A stretch of DNA of 19,331 nt, taken from contig JACRCA010000312.1 of assembly GCA_016234425.1 (NCBI GenBank), positions 1 to 19,331 on the forward strand. Reading direction: 5' to 3'. Below the pieces are notes generated by a model. The model did no database searches and was not told where the DNA came from. It saw nothing but the letters and a program-made list of their open reading frames with translations. This DNA comes from Deltaproteobacteria bacterium. Its GTDB lineage: Bacteria; Desulfobacterota; SM23-61. Shown here in pieces: positions 1 through 7,299 of this stretch; the first letter of the stretch is position 1; the number at the start of each line of letters is the position of its first letter. The translations under genes and the position numbers were made by a program.

Positions 1-103
1 AGCAGTGTACGGGGTTTATGAAGAAGGGAAGTACCTCACTCCTGACCAAGGTGGGAGCTCTTCTACTACCCAATTCTGCAAGTCCGTGAAGGAGAAATTA
101 TAA
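1..103 (+). CDS. Isocitrate/isopropylmalate dehydrogenase family, C-terminal end (partial)
   Basis: Only the last 33 codons are in the window, read from base 2 to the TAA at 101-103. The translation contains YLTPDQGGSSSTTQF followed by a short basic tail. A TPD-x-GG-x-(S/A)ST segment close to the C-terminus is typical of the NAD(P)-dependent beta-decarboxylating dehydrogenases (isocitrate, isopropylmalate, D-malate/tartrate dehydrogenase), where it lies near the cofactor-binding end of the subunit. Members oxidise a 2-hydroxy acid and decarboxylate the keto intermediate. The fragment is too short to tell which substrate is used. It lies 133 bases upstream of the TRAP transporter genes on the same strand, so a link to the same catabolic pathway is possible, although a good promoter sits between them. 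Confidence 0.7.
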   Translation, partial: AVYGVYEEGKYLTPDQGGSSSTTQFCKSVKEKL

Positions 104-150
104 GAAAAAGGTGTTTCGATGCGTATTCTGGTCAAAGTGATCTTTAATAG

Positions 151-179
151 TTGCAAAAATGTAGAGGCAATGCTATAAG
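151..179 (+). promoter_or_regulatory. Candidate sigma-70 promoter for the TRAP transporter operon
   Basis: A -35-like TTGCAA (151-156) is separated by 17 bases from a -10-like TATAAG (174-179), and TG at 171-172 makes it an extended -10. Transcription would begin near 186, about 50 bases before the ATG at 237. Position and spacing fit well, but this is pattern matching only. Confidence 0.5.
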
Positions 180-236
180 CAATTTTACCCATTGAAAAGC
201 CGGAAGAACCATAAAAAGAAGAAAGGGGGACTGAAT

Positions 237-1244
237 ATGCAAAAGACAATGAATCATCAAAAAGGGCTCTGGTTGGTTTTTCTTATTCTTATTTTTATCG
301 TTTTCACCTCAATGATGCCCGAACTCTCCCAGGCTCAAGAGAAGAAGACTCTCTTAAAAATGGGGGCACTGCCCAGTGGCAGTGGCTGGTATTTCTATTG
401 TACTCAGATAGCCGCTGTCGTAAGCCAGCATTCCCCCAAGGTGGACATCACTGCTCGGGAAACCAGTGGTACGAGGGAAAATACGATCCGCATGAGCAAA
501 AATGAACTGGACATTGCGATGAGCGAGGCCCTGGTTTCCTACGAGGCCTATCGCGGAATAGGCAGATTTAAGGACAAACCCATACCCAATCATCGCCTTC
601 TCTGGAATTCGGCGACGACCTATATGCATTGGGCAGTGGCTCAAGACAGTGGCGTCAAGACCTTTGAGGAATTGAAGGGAAAACTCTTCAATCCCAGTAC
701 GATCGGTGGAGGGGGAGAGTATATCACCGAGAAAGTATTCGAGTTATTGGGTTTCACACCAAAGATTTATCGCGCAAAGCTTTCCGATGCAGCGGAGGCC
801 GTCAAGGATGGACGAATCGTCGGATTTAGCTACAATGGTACCCTGCCCACGCCGATTTTTGTAGAGGTCCACGCCTTCAGGCCTATCCGCATCCTCTCGT
901 TGAGAGAGGACCAGGTGAAAAAAGTCAGCGAAACCTATCCTTTTCTGGTAAGACAGGTGATTCCAGCAAATACCTATAAAGATGTCCCAGAGGCAGTCAC
1001 TGTGGGTTTGTATTCCAATTTCGTTGCAAACAAAGAGATACCCGATGATGTGGTTTATGAGGTCGTGAAGACGTTTTGGAAACATCTACCAGAAATCGCC
1101 AAGGCTTTTCCTTTAGTGGCCAATACAAAGCCTGAAGAGACCGTCCTCCACGCCACGGCCCCCCTTCACAAAGGAGCATTGAAATATTATCGAGAGATAG
1201 GGCTGAAAATCCCCAAAGAAGCCATTCCACCTGAAGCGCAGTGA
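237..1244 (+). CDS. TAXI family TRAP transporter solute-binding protein
   Basis: A 335-residue periplasmic binding protein that captures the substrate for the membrane subunit encoded next. The ATG at 237 is preferred over the in-frame TTG at 192 because a purine-rich GAAAGGGGGA (221-230) sits just upstream, and because it leaves a normal signal peptide: a short charged start, a hydrophobic core at about residues 11-28 (LWLVFLILIFIVFT), and an SQA-Q cleavage site near residue 33. The mature protein opens with LKMGALPSGSGWYFY, the usual first strand and GS-rich loop of TAXI proteins, and has the length of that family. The permease follows after 42 bases, which supports an operon. TAXI receptors bind varied organic anions and the ligand cannot be read from sequence. 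The neighbouring hydroxyacid enzymes suggest a hydroxycarboxylate or related acid. Confidence 0.9.
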   Translation: MQKTMNHQKGLWLVFLILIFIVFTSMMPELSQAQEKKTLLKMGALPSGSGWYFYCTQIAAVVSQHSPKVDITARETSGTRENTIRMSKNELDIAMSEALVSYEAYRGIGRFKDKPIPNHRLLWNSATTYMHWAVAQDSGVKTFEELKGKLFNPSTIGGGGEYITEKVFELLGFTPKIYRAKLSDAAEAVKDGRIVGFSYNGTLPTPIFVEVHAFRPIRILSLREDQVKKVSETYPFLVRQVIPANTYKDVPEAVTVGLYSNFVANKEIPDDVVYEVVKTFWKHLPEIAKAFPLVANTKPEETVLHATAPLHKGALKYYREIGLKIPKEAIPPEAQ

Positions 1245-1286
1245 ATACGAGAATTTCACGCTTCGCCTAAAAAAGAAGGAAGAGCG

Positions 1287-3293
1287 ATGCGAAAAGACTT
1301 ACTTGAGACTTCCACCCAGATCCCTCTTAGTAATGAACAACAGAAAGCCGTAGAAAAGGAAGAGACGCCCAAGCGGATCCTCAGTGGTTTCTGGATGTAT
1401 TCACTGAGGGCCATTGCCATTGCGATGGCCCTCTTTCACATTTATACCGCAGGAACTGGAGCCTGGGTTCTTCAGAACACCGTTCACTTCATGTTTACCT
1501 TATTATTGATTTTCATTACTTATCCCCCTCGAAAACGAAGCCCGAGCAGGAATGTCATCCATATCTGGGATGTCGTTCTCACGGTATTGGGTCTTATCGG
1601 TAATGTTTATTATATGCTCAATCTCAATCGCATCCTCTATGATCTGGGTTATCTCTCCCCCACAACCTTGGATCTTATCCTCGGTGGCATCATGGTGATC
1701 CTCGTGCTCGAGGCCGCACGTCGAACGGTGGGATTGGCCTTACCTATTCTTGCGACCATTGCCCTCCTTTATGCCTTCTTCGGTCCCTACTTCCCAGGAC
1801 AATGGGCCCATTCTGGTTTCTCCATAAAGGACCTCATTGCCAGCCTCTATCTCGGAGAATTGGGGATTTATGGTGTAATCATGCGTGTCTCTGCTTGTGT
1901 GATCGCCATCTTCGTCATCTTCGGGGGATTATTGGTTCATACCGGGGGTGGTGATGTTTTTATCCGGCTGGCCTATGCTTTAACCGGCAGGCTGACGGGC
2001 GGCCCTCCCAAGGTGGCGGTCGTCGCCAGCATGCTCTTTGGAATGATCAGCGGGTCCACGGCGGCCAATGTGGCAACGACTGGTGTATTTACCATTCCGT
2101 TGATGAAGTCAAAAGGTTACAAACCCCATTTTGCTGGCGGTGTCGAGGCGGCTGCCTCCTCTGGTGGGCAGATCATGCCGCCGATCATGGGTGCTGGAGC
2201 CTTTATCATGGCAGATATCCTGGGTATCTCTTATTTCAAAATTGCACTATCTGCTTTGATTCCAGCTCTCCTTTATTATCTCGGATGTTGGATGGCTGTC
2301 CAATTTGAGGCAAAACGTTTGGGATTCCCTCCTGATCCAGATGCAGGAAAGATTCCCCTTAAAGAGATGTTCGCTGGAAGCCATACCCTCTTTATTCCTT
2401 TAGTCCTTTTGATTATTTTATTGGCTTTAATGTATACCCCAACCACTTGTGCATTTTGGTCTTTTATCAGTGCGCTGCTTCTTTACCTTATCTCTCAGAG
2501 AAGTAGAAAAGAACTCTGGGAAGCCCTGAAAAAGGTAATGAAAGCCCTGGAAGGAGGTGCCCATACCGCTGCCCTCGTGGCCTCCATGGTTGGTGTGGTT
2601 CAGCTCGTGGTGGCCGTTGTAGGGATGACCGGATTGGCGGTTAAGTTTTCTTCGGTCATCATCGCCCTAAGCGGCCAATCCCTTCTGATCGCTTTGGCTT
2701 TGGGCATGGTCGTCACCATCATTTTGGGAATGGGCGTTCCGACCGTGGCGGCCTATATTTTGGGGATCTCAATGGTGGCTGGCGCTTTTGTCAATGTAGG
2801 TATAGAGCCCTTGCCCGCCCATCTTTTCATTTTCTATTATGCCGTCTTGGCTGGAGTAACGCCACCCGTGGCCTTGGGAGCCTATGTGGGGGCAGCGATT
2901 GCAGGGGCGCACTGGTTCAAGACAGCATTGGTCGGCTGCCGCATTGGCTTTGCAGGGTTCTTAGTCCCCTTCATCTTTGTTTACAGCCCAAGCCTTTTAG
3001 GACAAGGCCCTATTCTATGGGTGATTATTGGATTTCTCTTCGCCAGCCTTGGAGTTATAGCTTTGGCTGGATCGATGATCGGATATTTGTTCAAGCCGGC
3101 AAATTTTATAGAAAGGATTCTTCTCTTTGGGGCGGCCTTGGCTTTGATTGATCCCCGGATTATTACGGATTTAATCGGTTGCGTCCTGATTGGAATCACG
3201 CTGCTGATGCACAAATATTGGAGCTGGCGGCCACAAGAAGCCATGCCAGTTTTAGTAGGTGGAGAGGCATATAGAATCGAAAAGAGGTTATAA
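1287..3293 (+). CDS. TRAP transporter fused permease subunit (TAXI type, DctQM fusion)
   Basis: A 668-residue integral membrane protein, the length expected of fused 4TM/12TM permeases that partner TAXI receptors. It would use an ion gradient to import the substrate handed over by the binding protein. After a hydrophilic N-terminal stretch of about 35 residues, hydrophobic segments run to the end. The DctM signature is clear: GMISGSTAANVATTG near residues 253-267, then the glycine-rich VEAAASSGGQIMPPIMGAGA, and later GMGVPTVAAYILG. The start is supported by AAGAAGGAAGAG just before the ATG at 1287. It lies 42 bases downstream of the binding-protein gene. The gene ends at the edge of a patch of decayed and accessory DNA, so any further operon members may have been displaced. 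Confidence 0.95.
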   Translation: MRKDLLETSTQIPLSNEQQKAVEKEETPKRILSGFWMYSLRAIAIAMALFHIYTAGTGAWVLQNTVHFMFTLLLIFITYPPRKRSPSRNVIHIWDVVLTVLGLIGNVYYMLNLNRILYDLGYLSPTTLDLILGGIMVILVLEAARRTVGLALPILATIALLYAFFGPYFPGQWAHSGFSIKDLIASLYLGELGIYGVIMRVSACVIAIFVIFGGLLVHTGGGDVFIRLAYALTGRLTGGPPKVAVVASMLFGMISGSTAANVATTGVFTIPLMKSKGYKPHFAGGVEAAASSGGQIMPPIMGAGAFIMADILGISYFKIALSALIPALLYYLGCWMAVQFEAKRLGFPPDPDAGKIPLKEMFAGSHTLFIPLVLLIILLALMYTPTTCAFWSFISALLLYLISQRSRKELWEALKKVMKALEGGAHTAALVASMVGVVQLVVAVVGMTGLAVKFSSVIIALSGQSLLIALALGMVVTIILGMGVPTVAAYILGISMVAGAFVNVGIEPLPAHLFIFYYAVLAGVTPPVALGAYVGAAIAGAHWFKTALVGCRIGFAGFLVPFIFVYSPSLLGQGPILWVIIGFLFASLGVIALAGSMIGYLFKPANFIERILLFGAALALIDPRIITDLIGCVLIGITLLMHKYWSWRPQEAMPVLVGGEAYRIEKRL

Positions 3294-3299
3294 GAATGG

Positions 3300-3711
3300 C
3301 GAACCCCAATATCGCTCCCCCGACTTTCTGAAACCGATAACTACCCTCCGCCGGTAATCCATCAAACTGTGCTCCTCGTGTATATGCGTTTACCACATGG
3401 AACATGGTACCTCCTATTTCGTGATTCCATCCTTAATCAACCGCCTCCCTTTCCTTCTCCCCCAGCTGGAACTGGCGGTTAAGGCTTTCAATCGTAGCCA
3501 AAGGACTATCCACCTCGCTTTCGATGGATATCCTGACTTGGTACTTCTGCTTGACAAGTTTCAGAGAGACTCTTTCCAACCCTCTCAAAGTTCTTCCAAA
3601 ATTCCTAAGGATCCATGCCGATAAAGGAGCAATATCCGCTTCGGGTGGGTAAGGTGGACGTGCGGGAATTACCTTGGCCATTAGGTGCGGAACTGGGTTA
3701 GCCCTTGGCAT
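3300..3711 (-). pseudogene. Decayed gene fragment, possibly DUF932/phage-plasmid-like C-terminus, with in-frame stop
   Basis: On the minus strand one reading frame runs from 3711 towards the TRAP permease gene, broken once by a TAA at 3433-3435. Upstream of the stop it reads SLNRQFQLGEKEREAVD; downstream, in the same frame, it continues GWNHEIGGTMFHVVNAYTRG and then PAEGSYRFQKVGGAILG. Continuation of protein-like sequence in the same frame across a stop indicates a gene broken by a nonsense change. The TMFHVVNAYTR and SYRxQKVGG parts recall the C-terminus of DUF932 phage/plasmid-like proteins; that match is from memory and moderate only. The 5' part of the gene is missing, and the frame then runs antisense into the TRAP permease. 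With the HEPN/MNT pair alongside, the stretch looks like residue of mobile DNA. Confidence 0.45.
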
Positions 3712-3738
3712 TGACAGTTAATCCCATTGAATTTTAAT
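3711..3738 (+). promoter_or_regulatory. Candidate sigma-70 promoter for the HEPN/MNT pair
   Basis: A perfect -35 hexamer TTGACA (3711-3716) and a -10-like TTTAAT (3733-3738) are separated by 16 bases. Transcription would start near 3745, leaving a leader of about 17 bases before the ATG at 3762. No clear Shine-Dalgarno sequence lies in that leader. Confidence 0.5.
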
Positions 3739-3761
3739 TTCTCGGATGATAGATTAAAAAC

Positions 3762-4154
3762 ATGGTTGCTCAGAAGATCCATCAAAGGTGGCTGGAGCGG
3801 GTTTTCTACGATATGGAAACCGCAAAAGCTATGCTGCAAACTGGGCGTTTGATCTACGCCATTTTTATGTGCCAGCAGGCATTAGAAAAGTGTTTTAAAG
3901 CACTCCTTGCTTATGAGGATAAAGAAATTTTACCTATCCATAACCTTCGCCGCTTAGCGGAGCTCGCAGCCGTAATCAACCAATTTGATGAGTCTACGTT
4001 AATGAAGCTTGATTTTCTTTCGAGTTATTACATCAACGCCCGTTATAAGGAAGATTTACAGCAATTGTCAAAGGGGATTACTGAAAAAGTGGTGCAAGAT
4101 TTTATCAAATTTTCAGAAGGGCTCATTACATGGCTCTGTCAAAAGATGAAGTGA
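3762..4154 (+). CDS. HEPN domain protein, partner of a nucleotidyltransferase
   Basis: A 130-residue, mostly helical protein of the short HEPN family that is typically encoded next to a minimal nucleotidyltransferase. Recognisable parts are CQQALEKCFKALL at residues 37-49 and the FLSSYYINARY segment at 85-95, which corresponds to the conserved Y-x(3)-RY region of PF05168-type proteins. The R-x(4-6)-H motif that gives HEPN RNases (for example HepT toxins) their activity is not present: the only histidines, H7 and H60, do not follow an arginine at that spacing. The gene has its own promoter candidate but no good ribosome site, and its last 25 bases overlap the next gene. A toxin-antitoxin-like role is the usual assumption for such pairs; without the RNase motif a binding or substrate role is as likely. 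Confidence 0.85.
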   Translation: MVAQKIHQRWLERVFYDMETAKAMLQTGRLIYAIFMCQQALEKCFKALLAYEDKEILPIHNLRRLAELAAVINQFDESTLMKLDFLSSYYINARYKEDLQQLSKGITEKVVQDFIKFSEGLITWLCQKMK

Positions 4155-4456
4155 TCAAAATTGTAAAAGGATTTCTCGAATCTCTCCGCAGGAAACACGA
4201 TGTGCGGGAAGCCTACCTCTTTGGGTCTTTTGCCACGGGGAAGGCCAAAGACTACAGTGATGTGGACCTGGCAATTGTCTTGGGATCCTTGGACGCGCCC
4301 AAAGACTCGCTCTTTGACGAAGAATTTCAGATTTTTCATGAAGCCCAGAAATACAATTCCAGGCTGGAGGTTGTCTGCTTCCTCCAAAAGGAATTCGACC
4401 AGAACGGTTGTGCCTTAGTTAAACGGATTAAGAAAGAGGGGATCCGGTTGGTGTAG
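4130..4456 (+). CDS. Minimal nucleotidyltransferase (MNT domain, MntA-like)
   Basis: A 108-residue protein of the DNA polymerase beta-like nucleotidyltransferase superfamily. The active-site signature GS-x(10)-D-x-D is complete: G32-S33, then D44 and D46 in FGSFATGKAKDYSDVDLAI, and E80 in SRLEVVCF is a candidate third metal ligand. Characterised members in HEPN/MNT pairs (MntA with HepT) transfer AMP to the HEPN partner and thereby neutralise it. The ATG at 4130 lies 25 bases inside the HEPN gene, so the two are probably translationally coupled. Here the catalytic residues are intact on the MNT side while the HEPN side lacks the RNase motif. No terminator is evident after the stop. Confidence 0.88.
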   Translation: MALSKDEVIKIVKGFLESLRRKHDVREAYLFGSFATGKAKDYSDVDLAIVLGSLDAPKDSLFDEEFQIFHEAQKYNSRLEVVCFLQKEFDQNGCALVKRIKKEGIRLV

Positions 4457-4576
4457 GGAGAATGTGGTGCTCTTTCGGGTTCCCCCCACCTATCCCCTCA
4501 TCCCCCAGTCAAGGGCATGACCACAACAATGCGATCTTATCGTGAATGGGGGAGTTCATATGATTTAGAAATCGTT

Positions 4577-5479
4577 TTATGCTCCCTCCAGCCTCGCTTT
4601 TACTCCCACTATTTCTTCCAGTAAGCTTAAGATAGCCGAAAAATCTTTTTTGCCCTTTCCGGTGGCCCTCGCCCATTCGTAAATCTGCCGAACTGCGGAG
4701 CCTAATAGGATGGGAACATTATGAATCGCCGCCAAATTGTTGGCTAAACCCAAATCTTTATACATCAGATCCACCATAAACCCCGGCTCGAAATCTCCCT
4801 TGAAAGCCTTTCTCGGCATGTAAGTACTGAGGGCCCAATTCTGGGCAGAACTCTTAGACATAATCTCGAATAAAACTTTTGGTTGCACCCCGGCTTTGAT
4901 CCCCAATACCATCCCTTCACAGGTCGCCTGCATACATATAGCCGCGACTAAATTATTCGTGATTTTGGAAATCTCTCCGCTCCCTATCGGCCCGCAATAG
5001 TAGATGTTTTTACCCATGGCCTCAAAGATCTCTTTACACTCTTTAAAAATTTCTTCTTTCCCCCCAACCATGATTGTGAGCGTGCCTTCGATCGCCCCCA
5101 ATTGCCCTCCACTTACCGGTGCATCCAGCATTTCAATGTTCTTTTTCAAGGCGGTGGCAGCAATTTCCTGGGAGACTGTGGGTTCAATCGTGCTCATATC
5201 AATGACGATACTTTCTTCTTTGATACCCGTTAAAACTCCATCTTCATTCAGATAGACTTCTTTGACCTCCTTAGAGGTGGGAACCATAGTGATAACCACA
5301 TCCGATTTTTCGCCAACTTCTTTGGCGGTCTCCCCCTTTTTGGCTCCTAATTCGACTAACTCTTTTACAGGTTCCTTGACGATATCATTTACGCACAAGG
5401 CATAACCGGCTTTCATTAAATTTTTCGCCATCGGTTTACCCATAACCTCCAGCCCAATAAAACCAATCCTTTTCTTCAT
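4577..5479 (-). CDS. Beta-hydroxyacid dehydrogenase (3-hydroxyisobutyrate / tartronate semialdehyde reductase family)
   Basis: A 300-residue cytosolic NAD(P)-dependent oxidoreductase. The ATG at 5479 has GGAGGGGC just upstream; an in-frame extension to 5662 would run through the intergenic repeat and is rejected. Family marks in order: the N-terminal Rossmann loop GFIGLEVMGKPMAKNL (residues 6-21), the substrate loop DAPVSGGQLGA (119-129), the catalytic lysine K172 in GSGEISKITNN, and KDLGLA (241-246). Relatives reduce tartronate semialdehyde (GarR/GlxR), oxidise 3-hydroxyisobutyrate (MmsB), or act on 3-sulfolactaldehyde (YihU). An aspartate after the second strand (D32) would fit NADH, but this is weak. 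One oddity is E11 where the family fingerprint GxGxxG usually has its second glycine. It is divergent to the UxaA-type genes, pointing to a shared pathway. Confidence 0.88.
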   Translation of the reverse strand: MKKRIGFIGLEVMGKPMAKNLMKAGYALCVNDIVKEPVKELVELGAKKGETAKEVGEKSDVVITMVPTSKEVKEVYLNEDGVLTGIKEESIVIDMSTIEPTVSQEIAATALKKNIEMLDAPVSGGQLGAIEGTLTIMVGGKEEIFKECKEIFEAMGKNIYYCGPIGSGEISKITNNLVAAICMQATCEGMVLGIKAGVQPKVLFEIMSKSSAQNWALSTYMPRKAFKGDFEPGFMVDLMYKDLGLANNLAAIHNVPILLGSAVRQIYEWARATGKGKKDFSAILSLLEEIVGVKARLEGA

Positions 5480-5518
5480 TTTGCCCCTCCTATAATTTAA
5501 TGCGGTATTGTCAAGACC

Positions 5519-5601
5519 CAACCACAGAGAGCCCAGAGATAATTTATCAATTTTGAGGGAGTTAAGGGAACATAGAGTTTTTCTCTGCACTCTCTGTGGT
5601 T
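5519..5601. repeat. Intergenic inverted repeat, copy 1 (CTCTGTGGTT family)
   Basis: The left arm AACCACAGAGAGCCCAGAG (5519-5537) and a right arm ending CTCTCTGTGGTT (to 5601) form a nearly perfect inverted repeat of about 19 bases with an AT-rich middle. A diverged relative lies at 8423-8541. Elements built from tracts like ACCACAGAGACGCAGAG are scattered between genes in many bacterial genomes; their function is not established. Confidence 0.75.
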
Positions 5602-5634
5602 CTATTGTCTTATACCAAAAATCCAAAAAAATTG

Positions 5635-5663
5635 TTGGCAAAAATAGCCTTTTTTTATACATT
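5635..5663 (+). promoter_or_regulatory. Candidate promoter for the UxaA-type dehydratase genes
   Basis: TTGGCA (5635-5640) is followed after 17 bases by TACATT (5658-5663), with TATACA two bases earlier as an alternative. It lies in the AT-rich stretch between the repeat and the ATG at 5720. Both -10 matches are imperfect. Confidence 0.3.
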
Positions 5664-5719
5664 TTTAATTGTCAGAACACTCTTCACCCTTTTTCAGGTA
5701 CGGATTAAGGAGGGAACGA

Positions 5720-5950
5720 ATGCCAGACAACATTCTTGTAATTCATCCCCGCGACAATGTGGGGGCGGCCTTAAAAATACTGGCCGCAGGAGAGAAAGCC
5801 ACGGCCAAAGGAATCGAAGGACTTACAGCCCTGCAAGAAATACCGGCCAGTCATAAAATTGCTCTGCGGGATATTTCCGCGGGTGACGAAATTATCAAAT
5901 ATGGAGAAGCCGTTGCCATCTGCACCCGGGACATCAAAAAAAGGGAATAG
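5720..5950 (+). CDS. UxaA family small subunit, SAF domain (altronate dehydratase / sulfolactate lyase type)
   Basis: A 76-residue protein that is a stand-alone SAF domain, the N-terminal module of altronate and galactarate dehydratases. The ATG at 5720 is chosen because TAAGGAGGG (5706-5714) sits directly upstream. The core IPASHKIALRDISAGDEIIKYG has the usual pattern (IP-x-GHK-x-AL ... G-D-x-x-x-KYG), with serine in place of the common glycine before HK. IHPRDNVGAAL near the N-terminus is also typical. In split systems such as SuyA/SuyB the small subunit works with a separate large subunit, and here the large subunit follows after 38 bases. The pair could remove water from a sugar acid or sulfite from sulfolactate; sequence reading does not decide between them. 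Confidence 0.85.
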   Translation: MPDNILVIHPRDNVGAALKILAAGEKATAKGIEGLTALQEIPASHKIALRDISAGDEIIKYGEAVAICTRDIKKRE

Positions 5951-5988
5951 ATCCATACCCACAACCTCGAAAGCAAGAGGTGGAGGAA

Positions 5989-7149
5989 ATGAAAGAGGTA
6001 ACTGGATACAAGAGAAAAAATGGAAACTTTGGCATCCGCAACCATCTACTTGTTTTAGCCACAGTTTCCTGCGTCAATGGGGTCATTAATCTCATTTCCC
6101 GAGAAGTTCCAGAAGCGGTTTGCGTAACTCATGCGCATGGCTGTGGCCGGGGTGGGCCCAGAGATTTGCAAGTTTTATTTCGCATTCTCTCCGGCCTCGT
6201 TCATAATCCCAATGTTGGCGGAGTGGTTCTCATCGGCCTTGGCTGTGAGGTTTCGAACACTAAAAATTTATTGCCTCTAATCAAGGAAGCCGGTAAACCC
6301 ATCGAGATTTTTAACGTACAAGAAGACGGTGGTTCCTTGCAAACAGCTAAAAAAGGGGCTACGGCTGCCCGCCGGATTCTTTCTGAGATCAACAATCAGA
6401 CAAGGGTAGCCCTCTCTTGGGATAAGCTTTTGGTCTCCATGGAATGCGGCGGCTCTGATGCCATGTCAGGGGTAACGGCTAATGTGGCTATGGGAGCGAT
6501 ATCGGATTGGCTGGTGGAAAAGGGAGCCACGGTCATATTCGGAGAAAACACGGAGATGATCGGGACGGCTCATGTACTGGCTCGAAGGGCAAAAAATGAG
6601 CAAGTGGCCAGACATATTGAGCAGATGATTGACCGAGCCGAAAAGCTAACGAAAGAAATCATGGGAGACCTGGCCAGTTTGGTTATCTCCCCGGGTAATA
6701 TGGATGGAGGGATGAGTACCATCGCGGAAAAATCCATGGGCTGTATCTTCAAAGGAGGAACAACAACGATCAACCAGGTTGTTGACTATGGAGAGATTCC
6801 GTCTGAAAAAGGATTGGTCCTGCAAGATGGACCTGGCTATGATGGCGATTCCATGGCTGGATTGGCAGCCAGCGGTTCCCAGCTTATGTTTTTCTCCACC
6901 GGGAGAGGGACTCCGGCTGGCTTTCCAGCCATTCCAGTAATCAAGGGGGCCAGCAACACAGGAATTTACGAAGCAATGAAGGATGATATGGATGTGAATG
7001 CTGGAAGCCTGGTGGAAGGAAGATCTCTCGCAGAGCTGCGCACGGAGATGATCAATCTGATGATCCGGGTGATCAACGGAGAAAAGACCAAAGCCGAGGC
7101 CAACGGGATGGATGTTTTTACTTTCATGACGGTTCATCCCCCGTTTTAG
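5989..7149 (+). CDS. UxaA family large subunit (altronate/galactarate dehydratase or sulfolactate sulfo-lyase type)
   Basis: A 386-residue protein matching the catalytic C-terminal part of D-galactarate/altronate dehydratases. It opens with GYKRKNGNFGIRNHLLVL, equivalent to the GY-x-R-x-DGR-x-GxRN start of UxaA cores, followed by THAHGCGRGG (residues 48-56), IGLGCEVSN (82-90) and CGGSDAMSGVTAN. The histidine and cysteines in these motifs are candidate metal ligands; family members need Fe2+ or a related metal. The ATG at 5989 is used because AAGAGG lies at a workable distance; a GTG three codons earlier at 5980 is the alternative. The length and the split from the SAF subunit resemble SuyB, whose reaction gives pyruvate plus sulfite, but true split altronate-type dehydratases also exist. 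Confidence 0.88.
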   Translation: MKEVTGYKRKNGNFGIRNHLLVLATVSCVNGVINLISREVPEAVCVTHAHGCGRGGPRDLQVLFRILSGLVHNPNVGGVVLIGLGCEVSNTKNLLPLIKEAGKPIEIFNVQEDGGSLQTAKKGATAARRILSEINNQTRVALSWDKLLVSMECGGSDAMSGVTANVAMGAISDWLVEKGATVIFGENTEMIGTAHVLARRAKNEQVARHIEQMIDRAEKLTKEIMGDLASLVISPGNMDGGMSTIAEKSMGCIFKGGTTTINQVVDYGEIPSEKGLVLQDGPGYDGDSMAGLAASGSQLMFFSTGRGTPAGFPAIPVIKGASNTGIYEAMKDDMDVNAGSLVEGRSLAELRTEMINLMIRVINGEKTKAEANGMDVFTFMTVHPPF

Positions 7150-7210
7150 GTGTGCCGGATCCATTCCACCTCTCATATTTTCAACCTCCCAGTGATCTCG
7201 ATCATTTCAT

Positions 7211-7239
7211 TTGACAAAACTAAGTATATGATTTAGAAA
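7211..7239 (+). promoter_or_regulatory. Weak promoter candidate upstream of the FrhB-like gene
   Basis: A perfect TTGACA (7211-7216) lies in the 150-base gap after the dehydratase gene. At 17 bases the -10 position reads TAGAAA (7234-7239), a poor match. A separate transcript for the FrhB-ior genes is plausible but weakly supported. Confidence 0.25.
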
Positions 7240-7299
7240 GTTAACTACATTGGGAACTAAAAAATGAACACACCGAAATAATAAAGAGGCAATAAGAAA

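Noticed and set aside
3397..3624. Plus-strand frame of 75 codons in the gap after the TRAP permease gene
   Set aside because: The minus strand of the same stretch gives the more protein-like sequence with recognisable motifs, and this frame has no ribosome site or known pattern.
4457..4576. Terminator between the nucleotidyltransferase and the beta-hydroxyacid dehydrogenase gene
   Set aside because: C-rich and G-rich stretches are present but do not form a convincing stem followed by a T-run.
5480..5662. N-terminal extension of the beta-hydroxyacid dehydrogenase
   Set aside because: The extension translates the intergenic inverted repeat, and a strong ribosome site lies directly before the ATG at 5479, where the Rossmann fold begins.
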